Origin: UBA3210 sp963610315
Lineage (GTDB): Bacteria; Bacillota_I; Bacilli_A; RFN20; CAG-449
Assembly: GCA_963610315.1 (NCBI GenBank)
Contig: CAVDMV010000015.1
Location: 1 to 42,708, forward strand
Direction of reading: 5' to 3'
DNA length: 42,708 nt
This document shows positions 17,245 through 25,394 of this stretch, in pieces. The notes below the pieces were generated by a model. That model did no database searches and was not told where the DNA came from. It saw nothing but the letters and a program-made list of their open reading frames with translations. Each line of letters opens with the position of its first letter. Positions within the stretch are counted from its first letter, which is position 1. The position numbers and the translations under genes were made by a program.

Positions 17245-17757
17245 CTACTTATTTTTAATCCAGTATTGTTGTACTATAACACCGTTAACAAAAATTTCGT
17301 TTTCAAGAATTCCGCCATTGTTTTTAATACTCTTCGCGGAACCTATATTGTTTTTATTACAGACCATTAAAACTTTTTCAATTCCTAATTTTTTACATTC
17401 TAGAAGGGCTAAGGATATCATTTTTGAAGCAATTCCTTTTCTTCTTTCGGATGGCCTTACACCATCACCGATATGTCCTCCATCAAGTAAAAGAGAATCG
17501 TTTAGATAATGCCTAATATTTACTGCTCCTACCATAATGTTTCTATCTGTATCAAGACAAAAGAAGGTAGAGTCAGGAACAAGACCGTTGCTTGGTTCCT
17601 TTAGTTCTAGATTATTGCAGTAATTTTCTAAATCATGATAATCCAGTTTCCTTATAGAATAAGGAATTATCTTTTCGCCTGTTTTATACCATTAATCCAA
17701 CATATCAGTAATTTGCCTTTTGTATTCTATAGTTGCCTTTACTAATTTTAAATTCAT
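17245..17757 (-). pseudogene. GNAT acetyltransferase gene interrupted by one in-frame TAA
   Basis: From ATG 17757 the frame reads MNLKLVKATIEYKRQITDM-LD-stop-WYKTGEKIIPYS... and then stays open to 17245. The downstream part holds the GNAT acetyl-CoA motif (VRPSERRKGIASKMI) and late family features (GGHIGDG, NNGGILENE, QQYWI). The TAA is codon 22 (17694-17692). There is no good internal start until ATG 17535, which would lose the N-terminal third. Intact relatives are about 170 aa, which this matches if the stop is ignored. One G-to-T change (GAA to TAA) would explain it. It is probably a recent pseudogene; the substrate is unknown. Confidence 0.8.
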
Positions 17758-17899
17758 ACACACTCATTCTCTTAAAAGATAGTTATTCAAATTTACCTAT
17801 TTTATTCCTTCGTAATTCTTAAAAATATCCATTTTTGTGTTAGAGAAGCATTTAAAATAAAAAGACCGATTTTATGTATCAGTCTTCAAACTTTAATAT

Positions 17900-17984
17900 T
17901 GGTGCGGCCAATGAGACTTGAACTCACACAGGAAATCCTATACGCCCCTCAAACGTACGCGTCTACCAGTTCCGCCATGGCCGC
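17900..17984 (-). tRNA. tRNA-Leu (anticodon GAG)
   Basis: 85 nt with encoded CCA and a long variable arm. Acceptor GCGGCCA pairs with TGGCCGC, anticodon stem TACGT/GCGTA, loop TTGAGGG giving GAG, and T-loop TTCAAGT. All arms fold. Confidence 0.93.
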
Positions 17985-17995
17985 ATTGCTAGTAG

Positions 17996-18024
17996 AGTAT
18001 ACAATAAATAAAAATTAAATACAA
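17996..18024 (-). promoter_or_regulatory. promoter of tRNA-Leu(GAG)
   Basis: Minus strand TTGTAT (18024-18019), 17-bp spacer, TATACT (18001-17996), 12 bases before the tRNA start. Confidence 0.8.
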
Positions 18025-18208
18025 GTAAAATTATAATTTTATCCGTAAGCTATTAATTAAACAACTAAATGCAACAAATTAAGCGATGAGGTCAAATTTG
18101 TTTGTAACTATTGTATTAAGAAAAAAATGTAATTTCTTGCATTATTTTTACGATCCAGAAAGAGCTTCAATTATTTACCAACTAGATTTAATGTTTAATT
18201 TTAGCGAA

Positions 18209-18233
18209 AGAAAAAGGGCTAAAAACCAGCCCT
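18209..18233 (-). terminator. intrinsic terminator of pepF
   Basis: Minus strand AGGGCT-GGTTTTT-AGCCCT followed by TTTTC. The region 18025-18208 before it holds no gene I can support. Confidence 0.85.
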
Positions 18234-18245
18234 AAAAATTGTCTA

Positions 18246-19943
18246 TTAGAATTTTGATGTATCGAAATCTTTAATGTATTTTTTTAATGGTGTAACGACT
18301 TTTTTAACATTTCCGTCGATAAATGGATTATTAATATGTGCGTGTTCTAATAATTCAGTGAAAGGATATTTACCACCTAACTTACATAATCTAACATATT
18401 TATTCCATGTACGAGAGAAATTCTTTCTTGATTCATTAAAGAATTGGAAAGCACATACTTGCGCAAGAGTATAATCGATATAATAGAAAGGTGAACCAAA
18501 GACATGAGATTGTTTCATCCACCAACCACCTTTTTCAAATACTTTTGCTTCTTTATATTTCTTATGTGGAAGGTATTTCTTTTCAATTTCTCTAAATGCT
18601 TTACATCTTTCTTCGTGAGTTACTTCAGGATGTTCATATACATAATGTTGGAATTCATCAATGGTTACTCCATAAGGAATGAAAGTTAAACCATCACAAA
18701 CATGTGCGTAACGATATTTATCTGCTTCTTCATCGAAGAAATAATTCATCCAAGGATAAGTGATAAATTCCATACTCATTGAATGAATTTCACATGCTTC
18801 TAAAGTTGGAGAACGATACTCAGGAACTTGAATATTTCTTGACATATATCCTTGGAAAGCATGACCAAATTCATGAGTTAATACATCGACGTCACCTGAA
18901 GTACCGTTGAAGTTAGAGAAGATAAAAGGTGCTTTATAATCAGGTAAATAAGTCATATAACCGCCGCCTGCTTTACCTTTACGAGCTTCTAAATCTAATA
19001 ATTCATATTCTTTCATGAATGAGAAGAAATAATCTGTTTCTTTTGATAATTCATGATACATTTTACTAGCTTGTTCAACTAAATAATCTTTGTTTCCTTT
19101 TGGAGTAGCGTTACCACTTAAGAACATTAAATTGTAATCATAATATTGAGGAGAAGAAACACCGATTCTACGAGCTTGTTCTTTAAATAATTTATTAGTT
19201 AATGGAACTAAATCTTCGTATATTTGTTTACGATAATTTTTAACCATTTCCGCATCATAATCAGTTCTACCTAACATCTTATAACCTAGTTCAATGAAAT
19301 TCTTATAACCTAGTTTAAGAGCCATTTGATGTCTAGTTTTAACTAATTCATCATAGATACGACCAATTTCTTCATCGTGAGTTTCAAAGAACTTCGCACT
19401 TAATAAAGAAGCTTCTTTTCTTACTTCGCGATCTTTATCACAAGCAAATTTACCAAGTTGAGAAAGATTATAAGTTTCACCGTGATATTCAATTTGAGCC
19501 GAAGCAATAACTTTAGTATATTCACTAGCTAAAGCATTGATCTTTTGAAGCTCTGGAATAATTTTTTCATCAAAACATTCAAGTTGAGTTTGGGCCATTT
19601 TAAATAAGTGACTACCATATTTTTCTTCAAATTCTTTTCTGAATTTTGCGTCTACTAAAGCTTTTGTAAATAAATTTGTATATGCACCTAATTCAGGAAG
19701 ACAAGCATCGAGTTCTTCTTGATTTTTCGCGTTTTCTTCATTTAATGTATCTTGATTATATCTAATTGAAGCAATGGTAATATTTGTTGATAGATGATCC
19801 ATATACTTATTATATTTTTTAAAAGTTTTATCTTGTTCTTCAAAATTAGATGCAGAATTAAATTCGTCAATAATTAAATTTAAATCTTTTTTGATTTTGG
19901 TTAGATTTAATTTTTGATATTTCATTTCAGATAGTTTTTTCAT
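18246..19943 (-). CDS. pepF: M3 family oligoendopeptidase F-type metallopeptidase
   Basis: 565-aa cytoplasmic zinc peptidase that trims short peptides. The catalytic HExxH is seen in LTHEFGHAFQGY near residue 357, and the third zinc ligand is likely the Glu in TLEACEIHSMSMEF about 25 residues later. The substrate loop HVFGSPFYYIDYTLAQ near the C-terminus is also typical. Length matches the family. AGGAGG is close to the ATG. The LemA-like gene lies 10 bp upstream on the same strand, so the two form an operon. Confidence 0.93.
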   Translation of the reverse strand: MKKLSEMKYQKLNLTKIKKDLNLIIDEFNSASNFEEQDKTFKKYNKYMDHLSTNITIASIRYNQDTLNEENAKNQEELDACLPELGAYTNLFTKALVDAKFRKEFEEKYGSHLFKMAQTQLECFDEKIIPELQKINALASEYTKVIASAQIEYHGETYNLSQLGKFACDKDREVRKEASLLSAKFFETHDEEIGRIYDELVKTRHQMALKLGYKNFIELGYKMLGRTDYDAEMVKNYRKQIYEDLVPLTNKLFKEQARRIGVSSPQYYDYNLMFLSGNATPKGNKDYLVEQASKMYHELSKETDYFFSFMKEYELLDLEARKGKAGGGYMTYLPDYKAPFIFSNFNGTSGDVDVLTHEFGHAFQGYMSRNIQVPEYRSPTLEACEIHSMSMEFITYPWMNYFFDEEADKYRYAHVCDGLTFIPYGVTIDEFQHYVYEHPEVTHEERCKAFREIEKKYLPHKKYKEAKVFEKGGWWMKQSHVFGSPFYYIDYTLAQVCAFQFFNESRKNFSRTWNKYVRLCKLGGKYPFTELLEHAHINNPFIDGNVKKVVTPLKKYIKDFDTSKF

Positions 19944-19953
19944 AAGTTTCCTC

Positions 19954-20481
19954 CTAGTACATAGTTTCTTTCTTTTTTATTCTAAAAATAACTGCGATTG
20001 GTTTAAAGATGAAGAATCTTATCCAATAGTTATATCCGAATACAAGTGAATTATAGATTGCGATTTCTTTACGATGTTGTATATCGATATCGTTAATTGT
20101 CGTCTTAATAGTTCGATATTTTGTTGATTTACCTAGACCATTAGTTTCAGCAATATAGAATAATGTATCAACTGTTTTCATTAATAATGTTTTAACTGAT
20201 AATCTTTCATATGTATTAATAATTTTTAAATCGTTATGTAAATCGTCATGAGCTTGAATATTGAGTGCTTCTTTTATGTTATCGGGAAGAACTACACCAT
20301 TTTCTTCCATGTACATACCTAAAGAAACAAGTAAATCATATTTTTGAGCCATTAAGACATTAATTGCGTGTTCTTTATTATTTATTGCCTTAGATGTAGA
20401 TAAGATAACAAAACCAATAACTAAGCAAAAAAAGGTGTAAACACCGAGAACACATATTATAACAATGAGATATGCAGGCAT
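19954..20481 (-). CDS. LemA-like membrane-anchored protein
   Basis: 175 aa. One N-terminal membrane helix (residues ~3-28) is followed by a helical cytoplasmic domain. The C-terminal half shows a LemA-type pattern: TINDIDIQHRKEIAIYNS then YNYWIRFFIFKPIAVIF, where the family usually has an RxxYN...YN...FP arrangement. The N-terminal domain also resembles the LemA helix that reads KRxDLIPxLV, here AQKYDLLVSL. LemA proteins are scaffolds with uncertain function, often next to membrane proteases; here the neighbour is pepF. The final helix region is shorter than usual. Moderate confidence. Confidence 0.6.
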   Translation of the reverse strand: MPAYLIVIICVLGVYTFFCLVIGFVILSTSKAINNKEHAINVLMAQKYDLLVSLGMYMEENGVVLPDNIKEALNIQAHDDLHNDLKIINTYERLSVKTLLMKTVDTLFYIAETNGLGKSTKYRTIKTTINDIDIQHRKEIAIYNSLVFGYNYWIRFFIFKPIAVIFRIKKKETMY

Positions 20482-20585
20482 ATATTCACCTTCCTTTGAG
20501 TAATAATATAATAATTATAAAATCGTTTTAAAGAAAGTAATTTCGATTAACTTTATTAAAATAGAGATAATTTTTTACTTTTTAT

Positions 20586-20615
20586 TTGTTTTTTAACCGA
20601 CTTAATCATTATAAT
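20586..20615 (+). promoter_or_regulatory. promoter of the S1-domain gene and pgi
   Basis: TTGTTT (20586-20591), 18-bp spacer, TATAAT (20610-20615), 35 bases before the ATG. Confidence 0.65.
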
Positions 20616-20650
20616 GTAATTAACTATTAACGAAGAAAGAAGGTGGGTAT

Positions 20651-21031
20651 ATGAAATATCATGTTGGAGACATTGTTCAAGGTGAAGTCACTGGTATCCA
20701 ATCTTATGGAGCGTTTGTTAAACTTGAAGATGGTGAACAAGGATTAATTCATATATCAGAAATATCTTCTTATTTTGTTAAGAGCATTTCAAACTATGTC
20801 CAAATTGGTCAAGTTATTAAGGTTAAGGTTATTGATTGCTTACACGATAAACAATTATATCGTTTATCTTTAAAGCAAGCTCAAATAACTCCTCGACAAA
20901 ACATCCGTCAAAGAAAACCTTTTAATGTGAAAAAGAGATTTAAGATTCCTCTTGATCAACAAGACTTCACACCTTTAAGAGAACACCTTGATGATTGGAT
21001 TAAAGAAGGACAAGCAAAATACGGAGAATAA
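20651..21031 (+). CDS. S1-domain RNA-binding protein (CvfD/YugI, GSP13 family)
   Basis: 126 aa with a single N-terminal S1/OB domain (residues 1-75: YHVGDIVQGEVTGIQSYGAF... EQGLIHISEIS ... IGQVIKVKVI) and a basic C-terminal tail. Family members bind ribosomes or mRNA and affect stress and virulence regulation in Firmicutes. The gene sits 3 bp before pgi; the same pair is close together in Bacillus subtilis (yugI and pgi), which supports the call. Strong GAAGGTGGG ribosome site. Confidence 0.88.
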   Translation: MKYHVGDIVQGEVTGIQSYGAFVKLEDGEQGLIHISEISSYFVKSISNYVQIGQVIKVKVIDCLHDKQLYRLSLKQAQITPRQNIRQRKPFNVKKRFKIPLDQQDFTPLREHLDDWIKEGQAKYGE

Positions 21032-21034
21032 TAT

Positions 21035-22318
21035 ATGATTAAAGTAGACTTATCTAACACAGTTACAAAGATTCCTTTAGACGCATATAAACAAGACGTC
21101 AAAGTAGTCGACAAAATGATTAAGGAAAAAACAGGCGCAGGAAATGATTTCCTCGGCTGGGTTAATCTTCCTTTTGATTATGATAAAGAAGAATTTGCTC
21201 GTATTAAAGAAGCAGCAAAAGAAATTCAAGAAAATTATGAAGTCTTAGTTGTTGCAGGTATCGGAGGCTCTTATTTAGGAGCTAGAAGCGCCATTGAAGC
21301 ATTAAATGGATTATTCCCAACTAATAAAGTAAAAATTATTTTCGTTGGTAACACTTTATCAAGCAATTATATTTATCAAGTACTTAATTATGTTAAAGAT
21401 AAGAAATTCGCGATTAACGTCATTTCTAAATCAGGTACTACAACAGAAACTAGTGTTGCATTTAGATTGTTAAAAGAATTATTAATTTCTAAAGTAGGTA
21501 AAGAAAATGCTTCTAAAGCAATTTATGCGACTACTGATAAAGCTCGTGGTGCATTAAAGACTGAAGCAGATAAAGAAGGCTATAAAACTTTCGTTGTTCC
21601 AGACGATGTCGGTGGTAGATTCTCAGTCTTAACTGCAGTAGGCTTATTACCAATTGCAGCAGCAGGTGGCGATATCGATGCTTTAATGAAAGGCGCTCAA
21701 GACGCTTTAAAAGATTTTGATAATGATGATATTGAAACTAATGTCTGTTATCAATATGCCGTAACTAGACACTTCTTACATAAGAGTGAAAATAAAACAG
21801 TTGAAATGTTTGTCACTTATGATCCAGCATATACTCAACTCGGTGAATGGTTAAAACAATTATTCGGTGAATCAGAAGGTAAAGATAAAAAAGGCCTTCT
21901 TCCTGATAGCGCGACTTTTTCCACTGATTTACATTCATTAGGCCAATTCATCCAAGAAGGTACACCTTGCTTATTTGAAACAGTTGTCATGACTGAAGAA
22001 GCTACTTACGATGTTGAAGTTAAGGCAGATGAAGAAAATCTCGATGGCTTAAACTTCCTTGCAGGTAAGAAAGTTTCTTATATCAATAAGAAAGCGTTTG
22101 AAGGAACTCTTCAAGCTCACGTCGAAGTTGGTGGAGTACCAAATATCGTAGTTACAATTCCAAAGATGGATGCATATAACTTAGGCTACTTATATTATTT
22201 CTTTGAAAAAGCATGTGCGATGAGTGCTTACTTACTTGGCGTCAATCCATTTAACCAACCAGGCGTTGAAGTCTATAAAAAGAGAATGTTCCACTTATTA
22301 GGTAAGCCTGGATATTAG
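21035..22318 (+). CDS. pgi: glucose-6-phosphate isomerase
   Basis: Interconverts glucose-6-phosphate and fructose-6-phosphate in glycolysis. At 427 aa it is the short Bacillus-type enzyme. Family signatures are visible: VVAGIGGSYLGARSAIEAL, SKSGTTTETSVAFR (phosphate-binding loop), GGRFSVLTAVGLLP, and the C-terminal NPFNQPGVEVYK. Catalytic Glu is likely in FGESEGKDKKGLLP, near residue 278, and the catalytic Lys in VEVYKKRMF. It ends in TAG and is followed by a strong terminator. Confidence 0.97.
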   Translation: MIKVDLSNTVTKIPLDAYKQDVKVVDKMIKEKTGAGNDFLGWVNLPFDYDKEEFARIKEAAKEIQENYEVLVVAGIGGSYLGARSAIEALNGLFPTNKVKIIFVGNTLSSNYIYQVLNYVKDKKFAINVISKSGTTTETSVAFRLLKELLISKVGKENASKAIYATTDKARGALKTEADKEGYKTFVVPDDVGGRFSVLTAVGLLPIAAAGGDIDALMKGAQDALKDFDNDDIETNVCYQYAVTRHFLHKSENKTVEMFVTYDPAYTQLGEWLKQLFGESEGKDKKGLLPDSATFSTDLHSLGQFIQEGTPCLFETVVMTEEATYDVEVKADEENLDGLNFLAGKKVSYINKKAFEGTLQAHVEVGGVPNIVVTIPKMDAYNLGYLYYFFEKACAMSAYLLGVNPFNQPGVEVYKKRMFHLLGKPGY

Positions 22319-22346
22319 AATTTAATTAAAAAAAGATAAAAAATTT

Positions 22347-22379
22347 AAGCTAGAATAAGATTACAATTCTAGCTTTTTT
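22347..22379 (+). terminator. intrinsic terminator of pgi
   Basis: AAGCTAGAAT pairs with ATTCTAGCTT, followed by six Ts. Confidence 0.92.
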
Positions 22380-22489
22380 GTTACTAAAATTTCGTTTTAA
22401 TCCTTCCTTTTTACTATTTTTTCGGATATACAAGAAAAAATAAAACGATAATTTCTTTTAAACTAATTATAAGGCATGGCATTTTCTTT

Positions 22490-22517
22490 AACTTGTATAC
22501 ATCATTGTTGACAAGTT
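22490..22517. promoter_or_regulatory. candidate operator at the pectin-transport operon promoter
   Basis: TTGTATACAT (22493-22502), a near-palindrome centred on GTATAC, ends five bases before the -35 box. Separately, AACTTGT (22490-22496) and ACAAGTT (22511-22517) form a perfect 7-bp inverted repeat that overlaps the -35 box. The TTGTATACA core recurs at the promoter of the KDPG aldolase operon. The likely binder is the GntR/FCD regulator at 33383 (inference). Confidence 0.6.
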
Positions 22518-22536
22518 AATGAAATTAATTTAAAAT
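22508..22536 (+). promoter_or_regulatory. promoter of the pectin-transport operon
   Basis: TTGACA (22508-22513), exactly 17 bp, TAAAAT (22531-22536). A near-consensus promoter that would drive all genes up to the terminator at 36150. Confidence 0.88.
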
Positions 22537-22569
22537 ATTTTGTATGGAAGGGGTTACAAAGGAGTTAGT

Positions 22570-23334
22570 ATGTCTTTTAAACAATTTCGCACCATTGACA
22601 TCTTAATCTTTAGTGCAATAGCGATAGCGTTCGAACTACTAAATTACTTTGCCACAACTTCACTTGGAAGCTTTAAATTAATCTTCATGTCATATTCAAT
22701 TGTTCTATCTTTAGTAACAATGTATCGTTGGGGATTAAAAGGAAGTGTTGTAGCATTCCTTGGCGGCTTAGCTGCTTGTTTAGTTTCTAGAACAACATCT
22801 TTTCCTCACTACGTCGGTTATAGTGTTGGAAATTTATTAGGTGTTGTTATCGGGTATCTAATTTTTCAAAAAGTAATTGGCAAAGAAAAATTAATGGCTC
22901 ATCATCACGGTTTGCTATTCCTATATTTATTTATAGATTTCGTCTTTGTTATATTACTTCGATGCATAATTATTTGTGCTTTTGATCCTTCGACATTCTT
23001 CTCAAATTTAATTAACTCATTAAGAAGTGAATTAATATTTGAAAGTATGAGTTATGTAATTTCTAATTTGATTCTAGCAATATGTGCGAGAAAAAATGGA
23101 AATCTACTAATCGAAATGAAAAAATATGTCGTCGATGTTCAAAATAAGAAAAAACTTGGTGGTCTTAAAGAGATGCAAGAAAGCCCTTACTTCAACAAAG
23201 ATAATCCATTCACTGAACCTCAAGAGTTCGATGAATCAAACATCCTTGAAGGAGGAACGCTAAATCAAGAAGAATTAGATTCGCTACAAGATCTATATGA
23301 TAATGATGGTACACTCCCATCTAAAAAAGAGTAA
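22570..23334 (+). CDS. ECF-transporter-S-like integral membrane protein
   Basis: 254 aa. Residues ~5-170 contain about six membrane helices with the layout of ECF S-components (short helices, GLKGSVVAFLGGLAACLVS and GNLLGVVIGYLIFQ). They are followed by a ~75-residue acidic cytoplasmic tail (ESPYFNKDNPFTEPQEFDESN...). I start at ATG 22570, where GGAG lies six bases upstream. It is the first gene of the transport operon, 13 bp before the permease gene. No ECF ATPase or T-component is in the window. It could be a true ECF S-component for a uronate-related nutrient or a partner of the ABC importer; I cannot tell. Confidence 0.55.
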   Translation: MSFKQFRTIDILIFSAIAIAFELLNYFATTSLGSFKLIFMSYSIVLSLVTMYRWGLKGSVVAFLGGLAACLVSRTTSFPHYVGYSVGNLLGVVIGYLIFQKVIGKEKLMAHHHGLLFLYLFIDFVFVILLRCIIICAFDPSTFFSNLINSLRSELIFESMSYVISNLILAICARKNGNLLIEMKKYVVDVQNKKKLGGLKEMQESPYFNKDNPFTEPQEFDESNILEGGTLNQEELDSLQDLYDNDGTLPSKKE

Positions 23335-23347
23335 ATGGAGGTAGGCT

Positions 23348-24391
23348 ATGGAAGAAGCTAAACTAGATTCTAATGTTGTTGAACTTGATCCAGAACTCGA
23401 AAAAGAGAAAGTTCAAGAATATTACGAACGAAACCACTGGAGAATTACATTTAAAAGAATGCTAAGAGACTGGCGTTTATATGTAATGTTAATTCCTCTA
23501 GCACTTGTATTTATCTTTTGGAGATATTTACCAATGTATGGTTTACTTGTCGCTTTTAAATATTATGACAATAATGGTATTATAAGCGCAGATTTTATCG
23601 GATTTGCAGGTTTTGCAAAATTATGGGTAGATCCATTATTCTGGAGAGCATTTAGAAATACATTCATGTTGTCTTTCTATGGATTAATATTTGGTTTCCC
23701 ATTCCCAATTATCTTAGCTTTATTATTTAGTGAAGTTAAAAACCAAGCTTATAGAACAGTTTTACAAGTTCTATCTTACTTACCTAAATTCGTTTCATTA
23801 GTTGTTGTTACAACTTTAATTACATTATTATGCGCGAACCAAACTGCTACTTATTCTGGTGGTCTTATTACTAAATTACTTGTAAATTTAGGTTGGATTG
23901 AACCAGGAACTAATTTATTAAAAGATGGTGTTGGTGCTTATTTCCGCGCAATTTACCAAGTTTCAGGTATTTGGGAAGCTGCAGGTTATGGTTCTATCGT
24001 TTATTTCGCGGCGATCTTATCTATTTCTCCAACTTCATATGAAGCTGCAAGAATGGATGGGGCTAACAAATGGGCTCAAATTAGATATGTCACATTCCCA
24101 GGTATTGCTTCTACATTAACAATTATGTTAATTCTAGAAATGGGTAAAATGTTCACTGTTGGATATGAAAAAGTATACCTATTATATAGTGATAAGATTT
24201 ATGAAACAGCTGATATCGTTTCTACTTACGTTATGAGAAATACTGGTATGTCTGAAGGCGGCGGACAAACATCTGCAATTAAATATGCAATGTCAAGTGC
24301 TGCTGACTTATTTAACGCTTTAATCGCTATGTTCCTTGTTATTGGATCTAATATGGTTGCAAGACAAGTCTCAGATACTTCATTATATTAG
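23348..24391 (+). CDS. ABC sugar permease, LplB-type (CUT1)
   Basis: 347 aa, about six membrane helices after a ~40-residue charged N-terminus. The EAA loop that docks on the ATPase is clear: SYEAARMDGANKWAQIRYVTFPGI near residue 235. The segment LALVFIFWRYLPMYGLLVAFK is characteristic of LplB-like permeases, which import oligosaccharides such as oligogalacturonides and rhamnogalacturonides in Bacillus. It forms a heterodimer with the next gene's product. AGGTAGG precedes the ATG. Confidence 0.92.
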   Translation: MEEAKLDSNVVELDPELEKEKVQEYYERNHWRITFKRMLRDWRLYVMLIPLALVFIFWRYLPMYGLLVAFKYYDNNGIISADFIGFAGFAKLWVDPLFWRAFRNTFMLSFYGLIFGFPFPIILALLFSEVKNQAYRTVLQVLSYLPKFVSLVVVTTLITLLCANQTATYSGGLITKLLVNLGWIEPGTNLLKDGVGAYFRAIYQVSGIWEAAGYGSIVYFAAILSISPTSYEAARMDGANKWAQIRYVTFPGIASTLTIMLILEMGKMFTVGYEKVYLLYSDKIYETADIVSTYVMRNTGMSEGGGQTSAIKYAMSSAADLFNALIAMFLVIGSNMVARQVSDTSLY

Positions 24392-24405
24392 GAGGATTCT
24401 TGATC

Positions 24406-25293
24406 ATGATAAAAAAATTAGATACATCCGAAGTAATATTTAAGGTTATAGCATATACATTCCTTACAATATTTGCAATTTTCTGTTTATATCCATTCGT
24501 TTATTCAATTTCATGTGCGATTTCTGGTACAGATGCAGTTAATGCTGGACAAGTTATCTTGTTCCCTATTGATCCTCAATTTAACGCATTCGCTTATGCA
24601 TTTGGATTACCAGCATTCTGGATTACATATGCAAATACATTATTCTTAACATTAATTGGTACAATCTTCTCAATGTTTGTTTCAATCTATGGTGCATATG
24701 CATTAAGTAAAAAAAGAATGCCATTCAATAGAGCGTTAAACTTCTTATTAGTATTCACAATGTGGTTTAGTGCAGGTATCTTCGCAACTAGATTAAATTA
24801 TATTAGTTCAAGAGATTTCTTTAGAGCAATCGGTATTAGCGATGATAAATGGTTAGTTGTTATTGCAATGGGCTTAAATGCATATAACGTTATCTTATTA
24901 AGAAATGGTTTTGCAGGTGTTCCAAAGGAAATTGAAGAAGCTGCTTTAGTTGATGGAGCAAATGAATTCCAAATCGCAAATAAAGTTTATGTTCCTCAAT
25001 CAAAAGCAACAATTGCAACAGTTGCATTATTCTATGGTATTTCTAGATGGAATGGTTACTTCTGGGCTTCACAAGTAATTGAATCTGAAACTCAAAAACC
25101 ATTACAAGTTTATATTCGTCAATTATTAGTTCAATCACAACAATCAGATAGTAGAATTAATTATGACGGATTCTCACAAGATTCATTATTCTATTGTTTA
25201 ATTGTATGTGCAATTATTCCAATTATTATTATTTATCCATTTATTCAAAAATACTTTGCTGCAGGTGTTAACCTCGGCGGTGTTAAAGAATAA
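24406..25293 (+). CDS. ABC sugar permease, YtcP/LplC-type (CUT1)
   Basis: 295 aa, about six helices. The N-terminal YPFVYSISCAISGTDAV and the EAA loop PKEIEEAALVDGANEFQIANKVYVPQ near residue 180 are typical of the second permease of LplB/YtcP transporters. I start at ATG 24406, preceded by TAGGAGG; an in-frame TTG at 24400 is less likely. It is 14 bp after the partner permease. A hairpin region of 100 bp separates it from the binding-protein gene, unlike the tight spacing elsewhere in the operon. Confidence 0.92.
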   Translation: MIKKLDTSEVIFKVIAYTFLTIFAIFCLYPFVYSISCAISGTDAVNAGQVILFPIDPQFNAFAYAFGLPAFWITYANTLFLTLIGTIFSMFVSIYGAYALSKKRMPFNRALNFLLVFTMWFSAGIFATRLNYISSRDFFRAIGISDDKWLVVIAMGLNAYNVILLRNGFAGVPKEIEEAALVDGANEFQIANKVYVPQSKATIATVALFYGISRWNGYFWASQVIESETQKPLQVYIRQLLVQSQQSDSRINYDGFSQDSLFYCLIVCAIIPIIIIYPFIQKYFAAGVNLGGVKE

Positions 25294-25299
25294 TAAAAC

Positions 25300-25340
25300 T
25301 TACGATTACTAAGTTAATCGTAATCGAAAAGATACGATTA
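25300..25340 (+). repeat. intercistronic inverted repeat before the binding-protein gene
   Basis: TTACGATTA (25300-25308) pairs with TAATCGTAA (25315-25323), a perfect 9-bp stem with a 6-base loop. The half-site TACGATTA occurs a third time at 25333-25340. No T run follows, so it is not a terminator. It may stabilise the downstream binding-protein mRNA or be a protein-binding site. Confidence 0.6.
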
Positions 25341-25394
25341 ATTAGCAATATAAAAATTATTTTGTTTAAAAGAAAGAAAAGGAGAAACTTGAAA

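Noticed and set aside
17996..18001. The TTGTATACT upstream of tRNA-Leu(GAG) as a third operator of the uronate regulon
   Set aside because: It is not palindromic beyond GTATAC and serves as the -10 element of a tRNA promoter, so a catabolic operator there makes little sense.
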